DNA of 34,411 nucleotides, taken from assembly GCA_028868695.1 (NCBI GenBank), contig JAGWTZ010000035.1, positions 1-34,411 of the forward strand. The letters are read 5' to 3'. Made by a program: the position numbers and the translations under genes. The DNA is from Alphaproteobacteria bacterium (lineage in GTDB: Bacteria > Pseudomonadota > Alphaproteobacteria > Rhizobiales > Aestuariivirgaceae). Of the stretch, positions 24,874-33,248 are shown one piece after another. A model generated the notes under the pieces. That model worked only from the letters and a program-made list of their open reading frames with translations. It was not told the DNA's origin and did not search any database. Numbering within the stretch: position 1 is the first letter of the stretch; each line of letters begins with the position of its first letter.

Positions 24874-25881
24874 TTGAACCGCAGTGCCGTGGCTTTGAAT
24901 GCCGCCGAAACCGAAGACAGCGCCTTGTCGCTGGCTTTTGATGACAACCGCGTGATGGCGATCTTGATGGGCGAACATGATGCCCATCTGGCGCAGATTG
25001 AGCACCGGCTGGGGGTGGCCATCACCCCGCGCGGCAACCGCATTTCGATCAAGGGTGAAAAGCAACAGGCCGAACATGCCAGGGCGGTGCTGCTGCATCT
25101 TTACGCCAAGGCGGCGCGCGGGGCGGAAATCAACCGCGGCGAAATCGACGGCGCGGTGCGCATGGTGAAGCTGGCGGAGCAAGCCGGCCATCATGGCGCT
25201 TCCGAAGGCGGGGTGCGCACCAGGCGCAAGACGGTTTCGGCGCGCACACCCAACCAGCAGGAATATATCGAATCCATCCGCAAGAATGAGCTGGTGTTCG
25301 GCGTGGGGCCGGCCGGCACGGGCAAGACCTATCTCGCCGTGGCCTGCGCGGCCGAGGCGCTGATGAATGGCGAGGTGGACCGCATTATTCTTTCGCGCCC
25401 GGCGGTGGAAGCCGGCGAGCGGCTGGGCTTCCTGCCTGGCGACATGAAGGAGAAGGTGGACCCTTATTTGCGCCCGCTCTACGACGCGCTTTATGACATG
25501 ATGCCGCAAAGCCTTGTGCAAAAAGGGCTGGCGGAAAACCAGATCGAAATTGCGCCGCTGGCCTTCATGCGCGGGCGCACGCTGGCTTCCGCCTTCATCA
25601 TCCTGGACGAGGCGCAGAACACCACGCCACAGCAGATGAAGATGTTTTTGACCCGCCTTGGCGAAGGCAGCCGCATGGTGGTGACGGGTGATCCCACGCA
25701 GATCGACCTGCCATCGGGCGTGGGCTCCGGCCTTGATGAAGCGCTCTCGATTCTGGCGGGTGTGAAGGGCATCGGCATCACGCGCTTCGTGGCGGCGGAC
25801 ATTGTGCGCCATCCGCTCGTCGGGCGCATTGTGCAAGCCTATGACAAGAAGCAATCGCCCAACCGGCGCGGCCGCAGCTGA
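24874..25881 (+). CDS. phoH: PhoH-family ATPase
   Basis: P-loop ATPase of 335 residues of the PhoH/YbeZ type. The N-terminal KH-like region (about 10-90) is followed by the ATPase domain with Walker A GPAGTGKTY (145-153) and Walker B FIILDEAQN. The family-typical RPAVEAGERLGFLPGD and VTGDPTQIDLP are present. It is thought to work with YbeY in RNA and ribosome quality control, and ybeY follows after one base. The start is a TTG at 24874, with AAGGAG about 11 bases upstream; a downstream GTG (24889) is possible. Despite the name, phosphate control is not evident here. Confidence 0.94.
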   Translation: MNRSAVALNAAETEDSALSLAFDDNRVMAILMGEHDAHLAQIEHRLGVAITPRGNRISIKGEKQQAEHARAVLLHLYAKAARGAEINRGEIDGAVRMVKLAEQAGHHGASEGGVRTRRKTVSARTPNQQEYIESIRKNELVFGVGPAGTGKTYLAVACAAEALMNGEVDRIILSRPAVEAGERLGFLPGDMKEKVDPYLRPLYDALYDMMPQSLVQKGLAENQIEIAPLAFMRGRTLASAFIILDEAQNTTPQQMKMFLTRLGEGSRMVVTGDPTQIDLPSGVGSGLDEALSILAGVKGIGITRFVAADIVRHPLVGRIVQAYDKKQSPNRRGRS

Positions 25882-25882
25882 C

Positions 25883-26347
25883 ATGCCTCTGATCATTGAG
25901 GTTGAGGATGCGCGCTGGCGGAGCTTGCGCGGGCTGGCCAAGAAGCTGGCGCTGGCCCATGCCGCGAGCCTGAACAAGCGGCAGGCAGGCCAGCTGGTGA
26001 CACTGCTGCTGTCTGATGACAAGACCCTCAAAACCCTCAACAGGCAATGGCGCGGCAAGAACAAGCCCACCAATGTGCTGTCATTCCCAGCGGCGCAGAC
26101 AGGCACCAAGCCTGCCGTGCTGGGCGACATTGCGCTGAGCTTCGAGACCGTGGCGAAAGAGGCGGCGGCGGCGGGCAAATCCCGGCTCGACCACGCCACC
26201 CACCTGGTGGTGCACGGCCTTCTTCACCTCACCGGCCATGACCATGAGATTGAGGCCGAGGCCACGCGGATGGAGAGCAAGGAAATCCGCATTCTGGCGA
26301 AATTGGGCATTGCCAACCCCTATGTGCTAGAAGACGGCCATGAGTGA
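25883..26347 (+). CDS. ybeY: Endoribonuclease YbeY
   Basis: Zinc-dependent endoribonuclease of 154 residues involved in 16S rRNA 3' maturation and ribosome quality control. The zinc site HGLLHLTGHDH provides His111, His115 and His121, and the preceding NVLSFP and GDIALSFETV segments are diagnostic. It starts one base after the phoH stop; no start further upstream fits. It overlaps corC by 8 bases. The phoH-ybeY-corC order is standard in alphaproteobacteria. Confidence 0.95.
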   Translation: MPLIIEVEDARWRSLRGLAKKLALAHAASLNKRQAGQLVTLLLSDDKTLKTLNRQWRGKNKPTNVLSFPAAQTGTKPAVLGDIALSFETVAKEAAAAGKSRLDHATHLVVHGLLHLTGHDHEIEAEATRMESKEIRILAKLGIANPYVLEDGHE

Positions 26348-27296
26348 AGCTGCCAAACCCAACCTCCTGTCCAAACTCAAGAACCGGCTGAACCCGAAAA
26401 AGAGCGATCTCAGCGCCAGCCTTGAGGGGATGATGGAAAGCCATGCCGCGCAATCCGGCGCCCCCGCCCTTGATGGCGATGCGCGCTCGATGATGCGCAA
26501 TGTCATCGGCTTTTCCGACCGGCGGGTGAAGGACCTGATGGTGCCGCGCGTCAATATCGTGGCCGTCGAGGAAATGGCCACGATGCGTGAGCTGCTGGCG
26601 CAGTTCATCGATGCCAACCATTCGCGCCTGCCGATTTACCGCGAATCGCTCGACGACATTGCCGGCATGATCCACGTGAAGGATTTCCTGCGCTGGATGC
26701 TGGCCAAGGGCAAAAAGAAGAAAACAAGGGCTTCTGCCGAAAGCGGGCTGGACCTGGCGGCGAAGGAGCTTTCATCCACGGTCAAATCACATGGCAGCCT
26801 GCTGCGCGAAGTGCTGTTCGTGCCACCCTCCATGCCGGCGCCAGACCTGCTCTTGAAAATGAAAGCCTCGCATATCCATCTTGCCATTGTGGTGGATGAA
26901 TATGGCGGCACAGATGGCATTGTCTCGCTGGAAGACCTCGTCGAGGAAATCATCGGAGACATCTCCGACGAACATGACATCGATGAAGAGCAGGACATGC
27001 TGCGCAAGCTGGATGAGCAGACCTATCTCGCCAATGCGCAGCTTGAGATCAGCAAGCTGGAGGACATCCTCGGGCTTGCGCTGTTGCCCGAGGACAAGAA
27101 GGACGAGGCCGACACGCTGGGCGGGCTGGTGTTTGAAATGGCAGGCCGGGTGCCGGCGCGCGGCGAAATCATCAAGCATCCTTCCGGCCTTGAGTTTGAA
27201 ATCGCCGATTCCGACGCGCGGCGCATCAAGCGGGTCAAGATCCATGCTGCCCCGCTGGCCAGCCCGGAAGCGGGTGAAGACAGCGCGGGCGGATAG
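26340..27296 (+). CDS. corC: CorC-family CBS-domain protein
   Basis: Protein of 318 residues with two CBS domains and a C-terminal CorC/HlyC domain, implicated in Mg/Co efflux or its regulation. The CBS pair spans about residues 60-200, with VKDLMVPRVNIVAV and the late DEYGGTDGIVSLEDLVEEIIGDISDE signature cut across its end. The C-terminal part contains LGGLVFEMAGRVPARGE. There is no membrane domain, as in other short CorC proteins. It overlaps ybeY and is followed 3 bases later by hrcA. In many relatives the lipoprotein N-acyltransferase gene lnt comes next; here it does not. Confidence 0.93.
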   Translation: MSEAAKPNLLSKLKNRLNPKKSDLSASLEGMMESHAAQSGAPALDGDARSMMRNVIGFSDRRVKDLMVPRVNIVAVEEMATMRELLAQFIDANHSRLPIYRESLDDIAGMIHVKDFLRWMLAKGKKKKTRASAESGLDLAAKELSSTVKSHGSLLREVLFVPPSMPAPDLLLKMKASHIHLAIVVDEYGGTDGIVSLEDLVEEIIGDISDEHDIDEEQDMLRKLDEQTYLANAQLEISKLEDILGLALLPEDKKDEADTLGGLVFEMAGRVPARGEIIKHPSGLEFEIADSDARRIKRVKIHAAPLASPEAGEDSAGG

Positions 27297-27299
27297 GCC

Positions 27300-28388
27300 A
27301 TGAGCATTCTTTCACCCAAGAAGCCGCTGATCGAGAAGCCGGGCCTTGCCGGGCTGGACCAGCGCTCGCGCGAGATCTTCCGTAACATTGTGGAGACTTA
27401 TATCGCCTCGGGCGAGCCGGTGGGCTCGCGCACCATCTCGCGCAGCCTTGGCGCGCATCTTTCGCCAGCCTCGATCCGCAATGTGATGATGGACCTGGAA
27501 GACAGCGGGCTGATCTATGCGCCGCACACCTCAGCCGGGCGCCTGCCCACTGAGGCGGGCCTGCGGTTTTTCGTCGACGCATTACTGGAAATCAACGGCC
27601 TCGATGAGCAGGAGCGGGCGCGCATTGACGCCGAGGTGAAGGCCAGCAACCGCCAGCGCCGCACCGAGGATGTTCTCGACGAGGCCTCGGCCATGCTGTC
27701 GGGCCTTTCGCAATGCGCCAGCCTGGTGATGAGCCCCAAATACAACGCAAGGCTCAAACACATTGAATTCGTCAACCTGGCGCCGGGGCGGGCCCTTCTC
27801 ATCCTGGTGAGCGAGGATGGCGGCGTCGAAAACCGTATCATTGACGTGCCGGCGGGCGTTCCGGCCTCAACCTTCATCCGGGCCACCAACTATCTATCCA
27901 GCCTGGCCCAGGGGCGCACCATGGATGAACTGCGCCGGCATGTGGCCAGCGAAGTGGAAAGCCTGCGGCGCGAGCTTGATGATGTTTCCGCACGGCTGGT
28001 GGAAAGCGGTCTGGCGGTCTGGTCCGGGGCGGACGCCGCCTCGGCCAAGAACCTCATTGTGCGCGGCCAAGCCAAGCTTCTGGAAGGCCAGGGCCCGGCC
28101 GCGGATCTTGAGCGGGTGCGCAAGCTGTTTGACGACATCGAAAACAAGAAGGATCTGGTGGAGATTCTCGGCCTTGCCGAAAAGGCCGAAGGGGTGAGGA
28201 TTTTCATCGGCTCGGAGAACCGGCTGTTCTCCATGTCCGGCTCTTCGCTGATCGTCGCGCCGTTCAAAAACCGGGATGAGAAGATCGTGGGCGTGCTTGG
28301 CATCATCGGCCCCACGCGGCTGAACTATGCCCGGATCATCCCCATGGTGGATTACACCGCCAAGATGGTGGGCGATCTGCTCTCTTGA
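27300..28388 (+). CDS. hrcA: Heat-inducible repressor HrcA
   Basis: Repressor of 362 residues that binds CIRCE elements and controls groESL in alphaproteobacteria, with activity tuned by GroEL. The winged-helix N-terminus is visible (SREIFRNIVETYIASGEPVGS, then RTISRSL, SPASIRNVMMDLEDSGL), followed by HTSAGRLPTEAGLRFFVD. The C-terminal part contains the dimerisation and GroEL-sensing region. No CIRCE box is found in this window, so its targets lie elsewhere. It starts 3 bases after corC and precedes grpE by 50 bases. Confidence 0.96.
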   Translation: MSILSPKKPLIEKPGLAGLDQRSREIFRNIVETYIASGEPVGSRTISRSLGAHLSPASIRNVMMDLEDSGLIYAPHTSAGRLPTEAGLRFFVDALLEINGLDEQERARIDAEVKASNRQRRTEDVLDEASAMLSGLSQCASLVMSPKYNARLKHIEFVNLAPGRALLILVSEDGGVENRIIDVPAGVPASTFIRATNYLSSLAQGRTMDELRRHVASEVESLRRELDDVSARLVESGLAVWSGADAASAKNLIVRGQAKLLEGQGPAADLERVRKLFDDIENKKDLVEILGLAEKAEGVRIFIGSENRLFSMSGSSLIVAPFKNRDEKIVGVLGIIGPTRLNYARIIPMVDYTAKMVGDLLS

Positions 28389-28438
28389 TTTTTCAGCGCT
28401 GATTGCCGATATGCCGGGGCAACAAGGGATTTTTGCAC

Positions 28439-28981
28439 ATGATGAGCGACGAACAAGCCCCAGACCTGCAGGTTGAGGCGGAGGGTGCCACGGCCGACCC
28501 GCGCGATGAGCAGATCGCCGCGCTGCAGGACGAAGTGGCGCAGGGCAAGGACAGGCTTTTGCGTCTGGCGGCCGAGATGGAAAACCTGCGCAAGCGCACC
28601 GAGCGCGAGAAGGCAGAGGCAACGCTCTATGCCGCCACCAATTTCGCACGCGACCTGTTGAGTGTTGCGGACAATCTGGGCCGCGCCCTGCAGGCCCTGA
28701 CGCAAGATGAGCGTGACCGGGCGGGCGAAGTGGAAAAGAACCTGATTGCCGGCGTGGAAATGACCGAGCGCGAGCTGCTCAACGTGTTCCAGCGCCATGG
28801 CATCCGCAGGCTTGATACCGTGGGCCAGAAGTTCGACCCCAATTTCCATCAGGCGATCTATGAAGTGCCCACCGCGGAAAAGCCTCCGGGCACGGTGATG
28901 CAGGAGATGCAGGCGGGCTATGCCGTGGGCGAACGCTGCCTGCGCCCTGCCATGGTGGGCGTGGCCAAGGCCGAGGGCTGA
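28439..28981 (+). CDS. grpE: Nucleotide exchange factor GrpE
   Basis: Co-chaperone of 180 residues that releases ADP from DnaK. A long N-terminal helix (about 20-80, with EMENLRKRTEREKAEA) precedes a beta-wing domain with FDPNFHQAIYEVPT and the C-terminal GYAVGERCLRPAMVGVAKAEG signature. The ATG at 28439 has AAGGGA about 10 bases upstream; the next ATG, one codon on, is equally possible. It follows hrcA and ends exactly against the HugZ-like gene with no gap. It completes the DnaK-DnaJ-GrpE set within the window, although at a separate site. Confidence 0.96.
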   Translation: MMSDEQAPDLQVEAEGATADPRDEQIAALQDEVAQGKDRLLRLAAEMENLRKRTEREKAEATLYAATNFARDLLSVADNLGRALQALTQDERDRAGEVEKNLIAGVEMTERELLNVFQRHGIRRLDTVGQKFDPNFHQAIYEVPTAEKPPGTVMQEMQAGYAVGERCLRPAMVGVAKAEG

Positions 28982-29431
28982 TCAGGCCCCCAGCACATCG
29001 GCCGCTTTCAGGGTTTCGATGCGGCCGAAGCCACCGACAATGTGCACCAGCTCCGGCTCCAGCATCCAGAAGCTGAAGTCGCCAAAGCCGGCATAGGCCC
29101 CGGCATAAGGGTGCTTGGCGAGATAGGCCTCGGCCACCGGCCCAGCCGCAACCTGCCTGGCGCGGCCCATGAAGGTGGCGCGCAAGCCAGTGAGCGGATC
29201 GCCTTCCTTGGGCAGGTTTTCAACCACCAGCAGGCTGGCGCGCGCATCTGCCAGCAGGCATTTGGTATGGCGCGCCAATCTCGAAAACAGGAACAGCGGG
29301 TGGCCGCCATCGGTGCAGACATAGTTGGCCAGAGACAGGTAAGGCCCGCCGGTTTCAAAATCCACCGCGCCAAAAGTGCCCAGCCTTCCGGCCCTCAGGA
29401 CTGCACGTGCTGCTTTTGCGGTCTCACTCAT
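28982..29431 (-). CDS. HugZ-like pyridoxamine-5'-phosphate-oxidase-fold protein
   Basis: Protein of 149 residues with a split-barrel FMN-binding fold related to pyridoxamine 5'-phosphate oxidase and the N-terminal part of the haem-degrading HugZ family. Segments YLSLANYVCTDGGHPLFLFSRLARHTKCLLADARASLLV and GDPLTGLRATFMGRAR (each family-typical) are visible. It lacks the C-terminal haem-binding domain of full HugZ, so a flavin- or haem-related role is only a guess. I use the ATG at 29431, because the family begins SETAKAARAVLRAGRLGTFG; the frame upstream is leader. It is convergent with grpE and divergent from chvI. Confidence 0.75.
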   Translation of the reverse strand: MSETAKAARAVLRAGRLGTFGAVDFETGGPYLSLANYVCTDGGHPLFLFSRLARHTKCLLADARASLLVVENLPKEGDPLTGLRATFMGRARQVAAGPVAEAYLAKHPYAGAYAGFGDFSFWMLEPELVHIVGGFGRIETLKAADVLGA

Positions 29432-29451
29432 TCTCTGGCCTTTCCGTGCCG

Positions 29452-29475
29452 TTGTGGCTAAAACCCTTGCCACAA
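29452..29475. promoter_or_regulatory. Inverted repeat between the hugZ-like gene and chvI
   Basis: TTGTGGC and GCCACAA are perfect 7-bp arms separated by 10 bases, giving half-sites about 1.6 helix turns apart. It lies in the shared divergent region and may be an operator; the cognate factor is unknown. Confidence 0.4.
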
Positions 29476-29532
29476 TTTGTTCCAGTTTCATACCTATTGA
29501 GCCAAGCCGTTCAATGACAAGGAAAAACGACA

Positions 29533-30231
29533 ATGCCGACCGTGGCACTGGTTGACGATGACCGCAATATCCTGACATCCGTGGGCATGGCCCTGGAGGC
29601 GGAGGGCTACACTGTCCAGAAATACAATGACGGGGCCGCAGCCCTGCAAGGCCTGCAGGACAACCCGCCGGACATGGCGATCTTTGACATCAAGATGCCG
29701 CGCATGGATGGCATGGAGCTTCTGCGCCGCATCCGCCAGAAATCCGACTTGCCGGTGATTTTCCTCACGTCGAAGGACGATGAGATCGACGAGCTTTTCG
29801 GCCTCAAGATGGGCGCTGATGATTTCGTGAAAAAGCCTTTCTCACAGCGCCTGCTGGTGGAGCGGGTGAAGGCCGTGATGCGCCGCGCCACATCACGCGA
29901 GGGTGCGCCTGCCACACCCGACCAATCCAAGATCATCGAACGCGGAAAACTGGTGATGGATTCCGACCGCCATGCCTGCACGTGGGCTGGCCAGCCGGTG
30001 ACGCTGACAGTGACGGAGTTCCTCATCCTGCAGGCGCTGGCCCTGCGCCCCGGCATTGTCAAAAGCCGCGACGCGCTGATGGATGCCGCCTATGACGACC
30101 AGGTCTATGTCGATGACCGCACGATCGACAGCCACATCAAGCGGCTGCGCAAGAAATTCAGCCAGGTGGACGAGACCTTCGAAGGCATTGAAACCCTCTA
30201 CGGCGTCGGTTACCGCTTCAAGGAACAATAA
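29533..30231 (+). CDS. chvI: Response regulator ChvI
   Basis: OmpR/PhoB-type response regulator of 232 residues. The receiver has phosphoacceptor Asp52 ([10 protein letters not shown]), Thr in [10 protein letters not shown] and Lys in [11 protein letters not shown]. The C-terminal winged helix includes [29 protein letters not shown] and the final GVGYRF. Its family-typical start is [22 protein letters not shown]. With ChvG it controls envelope, exopolysaccharide and acid-response genes in rhizobia and agrobacteria. AAGGA lies about 9 bases upstream of the ATG. chvG follows after 11 bases. No pckA gene lies alongside, unlike in many relatives. Confidence 0.95.
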   Translation: MPTVALVDDDRNILTSVGMALEAEGYTVQKYNDGAAALQGLQDNPPDMAIFDIKMPRMDGMELLRRIRQKSDLPVIFLTSKDDEIDELFGLKMGADDFVKKPFSQRLLVERVKAVMRRATSREGAPATPDQSKIIERGKLVMDSDRHACTWAGQPVTLTVTEFLILQALALRPGIVKSRDALMDAAYDDQVYVDDRTIDSHIKRLRKKFSQVDETFEGIETLYGVGYRFKEQ

Positions 30232-30242
30232 CGGACAAGACC

Positions 30243-32027
30243 TTGGACCCGCAAAGCCAGCCAGAGGCTGAAGAGAGCAGCGAGCCGGAGGCCCGCAGGG
30301 CCGGACCAAAGCTGCGCCGCGGTATCTGGGCCTGGCTGGTTCCGGGCAGCCTGGCCTGGCGCATCGCGCTGATCAACATCCTGGGCCTGCTGATCCTTTC
30401 GGCAGGCATTCTCTATTTCAACCAGTTCCGGCAGAGCCTGATCAACGCACGCAGCGAAAGCCTGATCGTGCAGGGCCAGATCATTGCCGCGGCGATTGCC
30501 GGCTCGGCCACCGCTGACACTTCATCCATCGTCATCAACCCGGACAAGCTTGATGACCAGGGCAATGCCGACACCAGCCAGCTTGGCCTTTCGGGGCTCG
30601 ATTTCCCGATCACCCCTGACACCGCCGGCCCGGTATTGCACCGGCTGCTGGCCAACACCACCATCCGAGGCCAGATCATCGACAATGGCGGCAACATGGT
30701 GGTGGACACCAGCTTCCTCTATGGCGGCAACGACATCATCCAGACCAACATCAGCCCGCCAGCACCCGTCACCTGGCGCAGCCGCCTCGATGACATGGTG
30801 AACTGGGTTGGCGACTGGATCTTCGGCCATGAATATCTCATGCATGAGGATTATGGCCTCGACAGCAACCAGAGCCGCCCGGAAATTTCCGCCGCCCTCA
30901 ATGGCGCCACGGTGAGTGTGGTACGCCTCAATGCCAAGCATGAAATCATCGTGCTGGTGGCGGTTCCGGTGCAGCGCTTCCGCGCCGTGCTGGGCACGCT
31001 GGTGCTTTCCACCCAAGGCGGCGAGATTGACAATGTGCTGCGTGGCGAGCGGCGCATCGTCTACATGACCTTCATCTTCACTGCCCTTGTGGCCCTGATG
31101 CTTTCAGCGCTTTTGGCACGCACCATTGCAAGGCCGATCCGCCGCCTTTCCGCCGCGGCAGACCGGGTGCGCCGCGGCATCAACCACAGCCGCGTGGAGA
31201 TTCCGGATTTCACCTCACGCTCGGACGAGATCGGCCAGCTTTCAGGCTCGCTGCGCCACATGACGCAAGCGCTCTACAACCGCATCGCCGCCATTGAAGC
31301 CTTTGCGGCTGATGTGGCGCATGAATTGAAAAACCCGCTCACCTCGATGCGCAGCGCTGTTGAGACCCTGCACTATGCCAAGACGGACGAACAGCGCGGC
31401 AAGCTGATCGAGATCGTCATCCATGACGTGCAGCGCATGGACAGGCTGATCTCCGACATTTCCGATGCCTCGCGCCTTGATGCCGAATTGGCGCGCGCCG
31501 AGGTGCACCCGATCGACTTTGCCAAGCTTGTCGAAAACATTGCCGCGCATGCCAATGAAACCGGCAAGGAAGGTGCCGCCAAAGTCGAGGTCTTCACGCA
31601 GGCCGTGAAAGACCGGCCTGATGCCTTCATGGTGCTGGGGCATGATTCACGGCTGGGCCAGGTGTTGCGCAACCTGATTGACAACGCCCGCTCGTTCACC
31701 GCGCCGGGCACCAGCCTGCAGATCCGGCTGCGGCGGACTGGCGATGAAATTGAGGCGCGGGTCGATGATCATGGGCCCGGGATCCGGCCGGAAAATCTTG
31801 AGCGCATCTTTGAGCGCTTCTACACCGACCGCCCGAACCAGAGCTTTGGCCGCAATTCCGGCCTTGGGCTGGCGATCACACGGCAGGTGGTCGAAGCGCA
31901 CAAGGGGCGCATCTGGGCCGAGAACCGGTTGGGCAAGGCTGGCAGCGATGGCGAGCGCCCGGTGCTGGGTGCGCGTTTCATTGTGCGCCTGCCAGCCATG
32001 CCTGAAGGCTGGACTGCCGAAAAATGA
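30243..32027 (+). CDS. chvG: Sensor histidine kinase ChvG
   Basis: Membrane sensor kinase of 594 residues, partner of ChvI (ExoS in Sinorhizobium). A cytoplasmic N-tail rich in Glu and Pro precedes a first membrane span (about 40-60), a ~200-residue periplasmic sensor domain, a second span, a HAMP linker (TIARPIRRLSAAADRVRRG), the phosphoacceptor His360 (AADVAHELKNPL), and N and G boxes (RNLIDNARSF, DHGPGI, GLGLAITRQVV). The start is a TTG at 30243 with no better alternative in range, so initiation may be weak. It overlaps hprK by 4 bases. Confidence 0.94.
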   Translation: MDPQSQPEAEESSEPEARRAGPKLRRGIWAWLVPGSLAWRIALINILGLLILSAGILYFNQFRQSLINARSESLIVQGQIIAAAIAGSATADTSSIVINPDKLDDQGNADTSQLGLSGLDFPITPDTAGPVLHRLLANTTIRGQIIDNGGNMVVDTSFLYGGNDIIQTNISPPAPVTWRSRLDDMVNWVGDWIFGHEYLMHEDYGLDSNQSRPEISAALNGATVSVVRLNAKHEIIVLVAVPVQRFRAVLGTLVLSTQGGEIDNVLRGERRIVYMTFIFTALVALMLSALLARTIARPIRRLSAAADRVRRGINHSRVEIPDFTSRSDEIGQLSGSLRHMTQALYNRIAAIEAFAADVAHELKNPLTSMRSAVETLHYAKTDEQRGKLIEIVIHDVQRMDRLISDISDASRLDAELARAEVHPIDFAKLVENIAAHANETGKEGAAKVEVFTQAVKDRPDAFMVLGHDSRLGQVLRNLIDNARSFTAPGTSLQIRLRRTGDEIEARVDDHGPGIRPENLERIFERFYTDRPNQSFGRNSGLGLAITRQVVEAHKGRIWAENRLGKAGSDGERPVLGARFIVRLPAMPEGWTAEK

Positions 32028-32488
32028 ACAGCATCCATGCCAGTTGCGTGGCGTTTGGCGCGGTTGGCGTGTTGTTGCGCGGGGCTTCGGGCAGCGGCAA
32101 ATCCAGCCTGTGCCTCCGGCTGATCGACAGCGAAGGCTTCGGTCTGGGAACAGCGCCACTGCGGGCACGGCTGGTGGCGGATGACCAGGTGCTTTTGCGG
32201 CGCGAGGGCAATGCGATTGTGGCAACGGCACCCGCCGCGCTGGCTGGCAAGCTTGAGATCCGCGGGCTTGGCATCGTTGATGTTGGGCACCTGCAGCAAG
32301 CAGCCTTGGGCCTTGTGGTTGATCTTTCTGCCGGTGCCGCAATTGAGCGCCTGCCACTTGCACAAGACCTCCAGACTGAAATTCTCGGCCTGCGCCTGCC
32401 GCGCCTGCTGCTTGATGGGCAGGCCCCTGACGCTGCCGCGCGCCTGCGCGCCGCCCTCGCGCATTTCGGCACCAGCGGGCATCGCTAA
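32024..32488 (+). CDS. hprK: Short HPr kinase/phosphorylase HprK
   Basis: Protein of 154 residues corresponding to the C-terminal catalytic domain of HprK only, as usual in alphaproteobacteria. Walker A is GASGSGKSS (20-28), with ADDQVLL and the AGKLEIRGLGI (K3) loop intact. It phosphorylates or dephosphorylates HPr on a regulatory serine, linking the PTS to the ChvGI system. Its ATG overlaps the chvG stop (ATGA). The N-terminal domain of long HprK proteins is absent, and no upstream sequence restores it. Confidence 0.93.
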   Translation: MNSIHASCVAFGAVGVLLRGASGSGKSSLCLRLIDSEGFGLGTAPLRARLVADDQVLLRREGNAIVATAPAALAGKLEIRGLGIVDVGHLQQAALGLVVDLSAGAAIERLPLAQDLQTEILGLRLPRLLLDGQAPDAAARLRAALAHFGTSGHR

Positions 32489-32570
32489 AAGGCTTCTAAT
32501 TTGGCGCATGATGATCTAGACAGGGCAACCCAAAAACCGGGCTTGGACCACGAATGCAAGGCAAAATGAA

Positions 32571-32972
32571 ATGATTGGTTTGGTGCTTGTCACCCATGGG
32601 CGGCTGGCGCTGGAATTCATCCATGCGCTGGAACATGTGGTGGGCAAACAAAGCCAGATTGCGGCCGTGTGCATCGGCCCCGATGACAAGATGGATACCC
32701 GGCGCAACGACATCGCCGCCGCCATTGCTTCCGCCAACAGCGGGCAGGGGGTGATCATCCTCACCGACATGTTTGGCGGCACGCCCTCCAACCTCGCCAT
32801 TTCCCTGCTTGAGGAAGGCCATGTGGAAGTGGTGGCCGGCCTCAACCTTCCGATGCTGGTCAAACTGGCGCGGGTGCGCAAGGACTTCAACCTGCACAAG
32901 GCCGCCGCTGCCGCGCAGGACGCCGGCCGCAAATACATCAACATCGCGAGCCAGGTTCTGCAGGGGGAATGA
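32571..32972 (+). CDS. PTS EIIA component, mannose-type
   Basis: Cytosolic phosphocarrier of 133 residues of the mannose-family EIIA type (often called ManX or EIIA-Man in rhizobia). The phosphorylated residue is His9 (VLVTHG), and the DMFGGTPSNLA loop is conserved. No EIIB, C or D components lie nearby, so this PTS probably works in regulation rather than transport. It is 82 bases after hprK and overlaps HPr. The position between HprK and HPr matches the regulatory PTS clusters of rhizobia. Confidence 0.93.
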   Translation: MIGLVLVTHGRLALEFIHALEHVVGKQSQIAAVCIGPDDKMDTRRNDIAAAIASANSGQGVIILTDMFGGTPSNLAISLLEEGHVEVVAGLNLPMLVKLARVRKDFNLHKAAAAAQDAGRKYINIASQVLQGE

Positions 32973-33244
32973 TGGCCAGCCTGACGCGCATCCTGCCGAT
33001 CATCAACCAGCGCGGCCTGCATGCGCGGGCCTCGGCCAAGTTCGTGAAATGCGCCGAAGGTTTTGATGCCTCGATCACCGTGAGCAAGGATGGCCAGAGC
33101 GTGCCGGGCACCTCGATCATGGGGCTGATGATGCTGGCGGCCAGCATTGGCACGTCGATCACCGTCGAGGCCTCCGGCCCGCAGGCCGAGCAGGCCATGG
33201 CGGCGCTGGATGCGCTGGTCTCCGCCAAGTTCGACGAGGATTGA
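32972..33244 (+). CDS. ptsH: HPr phosphocarrier protein
   Basis: Small cytosolic phosphocarrier of 90 residues, the central protein of the regulatory PTS. His17 (RGLHARASAKF) is the phosphoenolpyruvate-derived phosphorylation site, and Ser48 (PGTSIMGLMML) is the HprK target. I chose the second of two adjacent ATGs, because the ribosome site GGGGG lies about 5 bases before it; starting at 32969 adds one Met. It closely overlaps the EIIA stop. Enzyme I is not in the window. Confidence 0.94.
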   Translation: MASLTRILPIINQRGLHARASAKFVKCAEGFDASITVSKDGQSVPGTSIMGLMMLAASIGTSITVEASGPQAEQAMAALDALVSAKFDED

Positions 33245-33248
33245 AACG

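Noticed and set aside
24820-26199. Minus-strand frame of 459 residues across phoH and ybeY
   Set aside because: Antisense to two clear genes; its translation is His/Arg-rich without a domain, typical of a GC-rich shadow.
27300-28438. CIRCE operator near hrcA or dnaK
   Set aside because: No TTAGCACTC-N9-GAGTGCTAA type repeat was found anywhere in the window.
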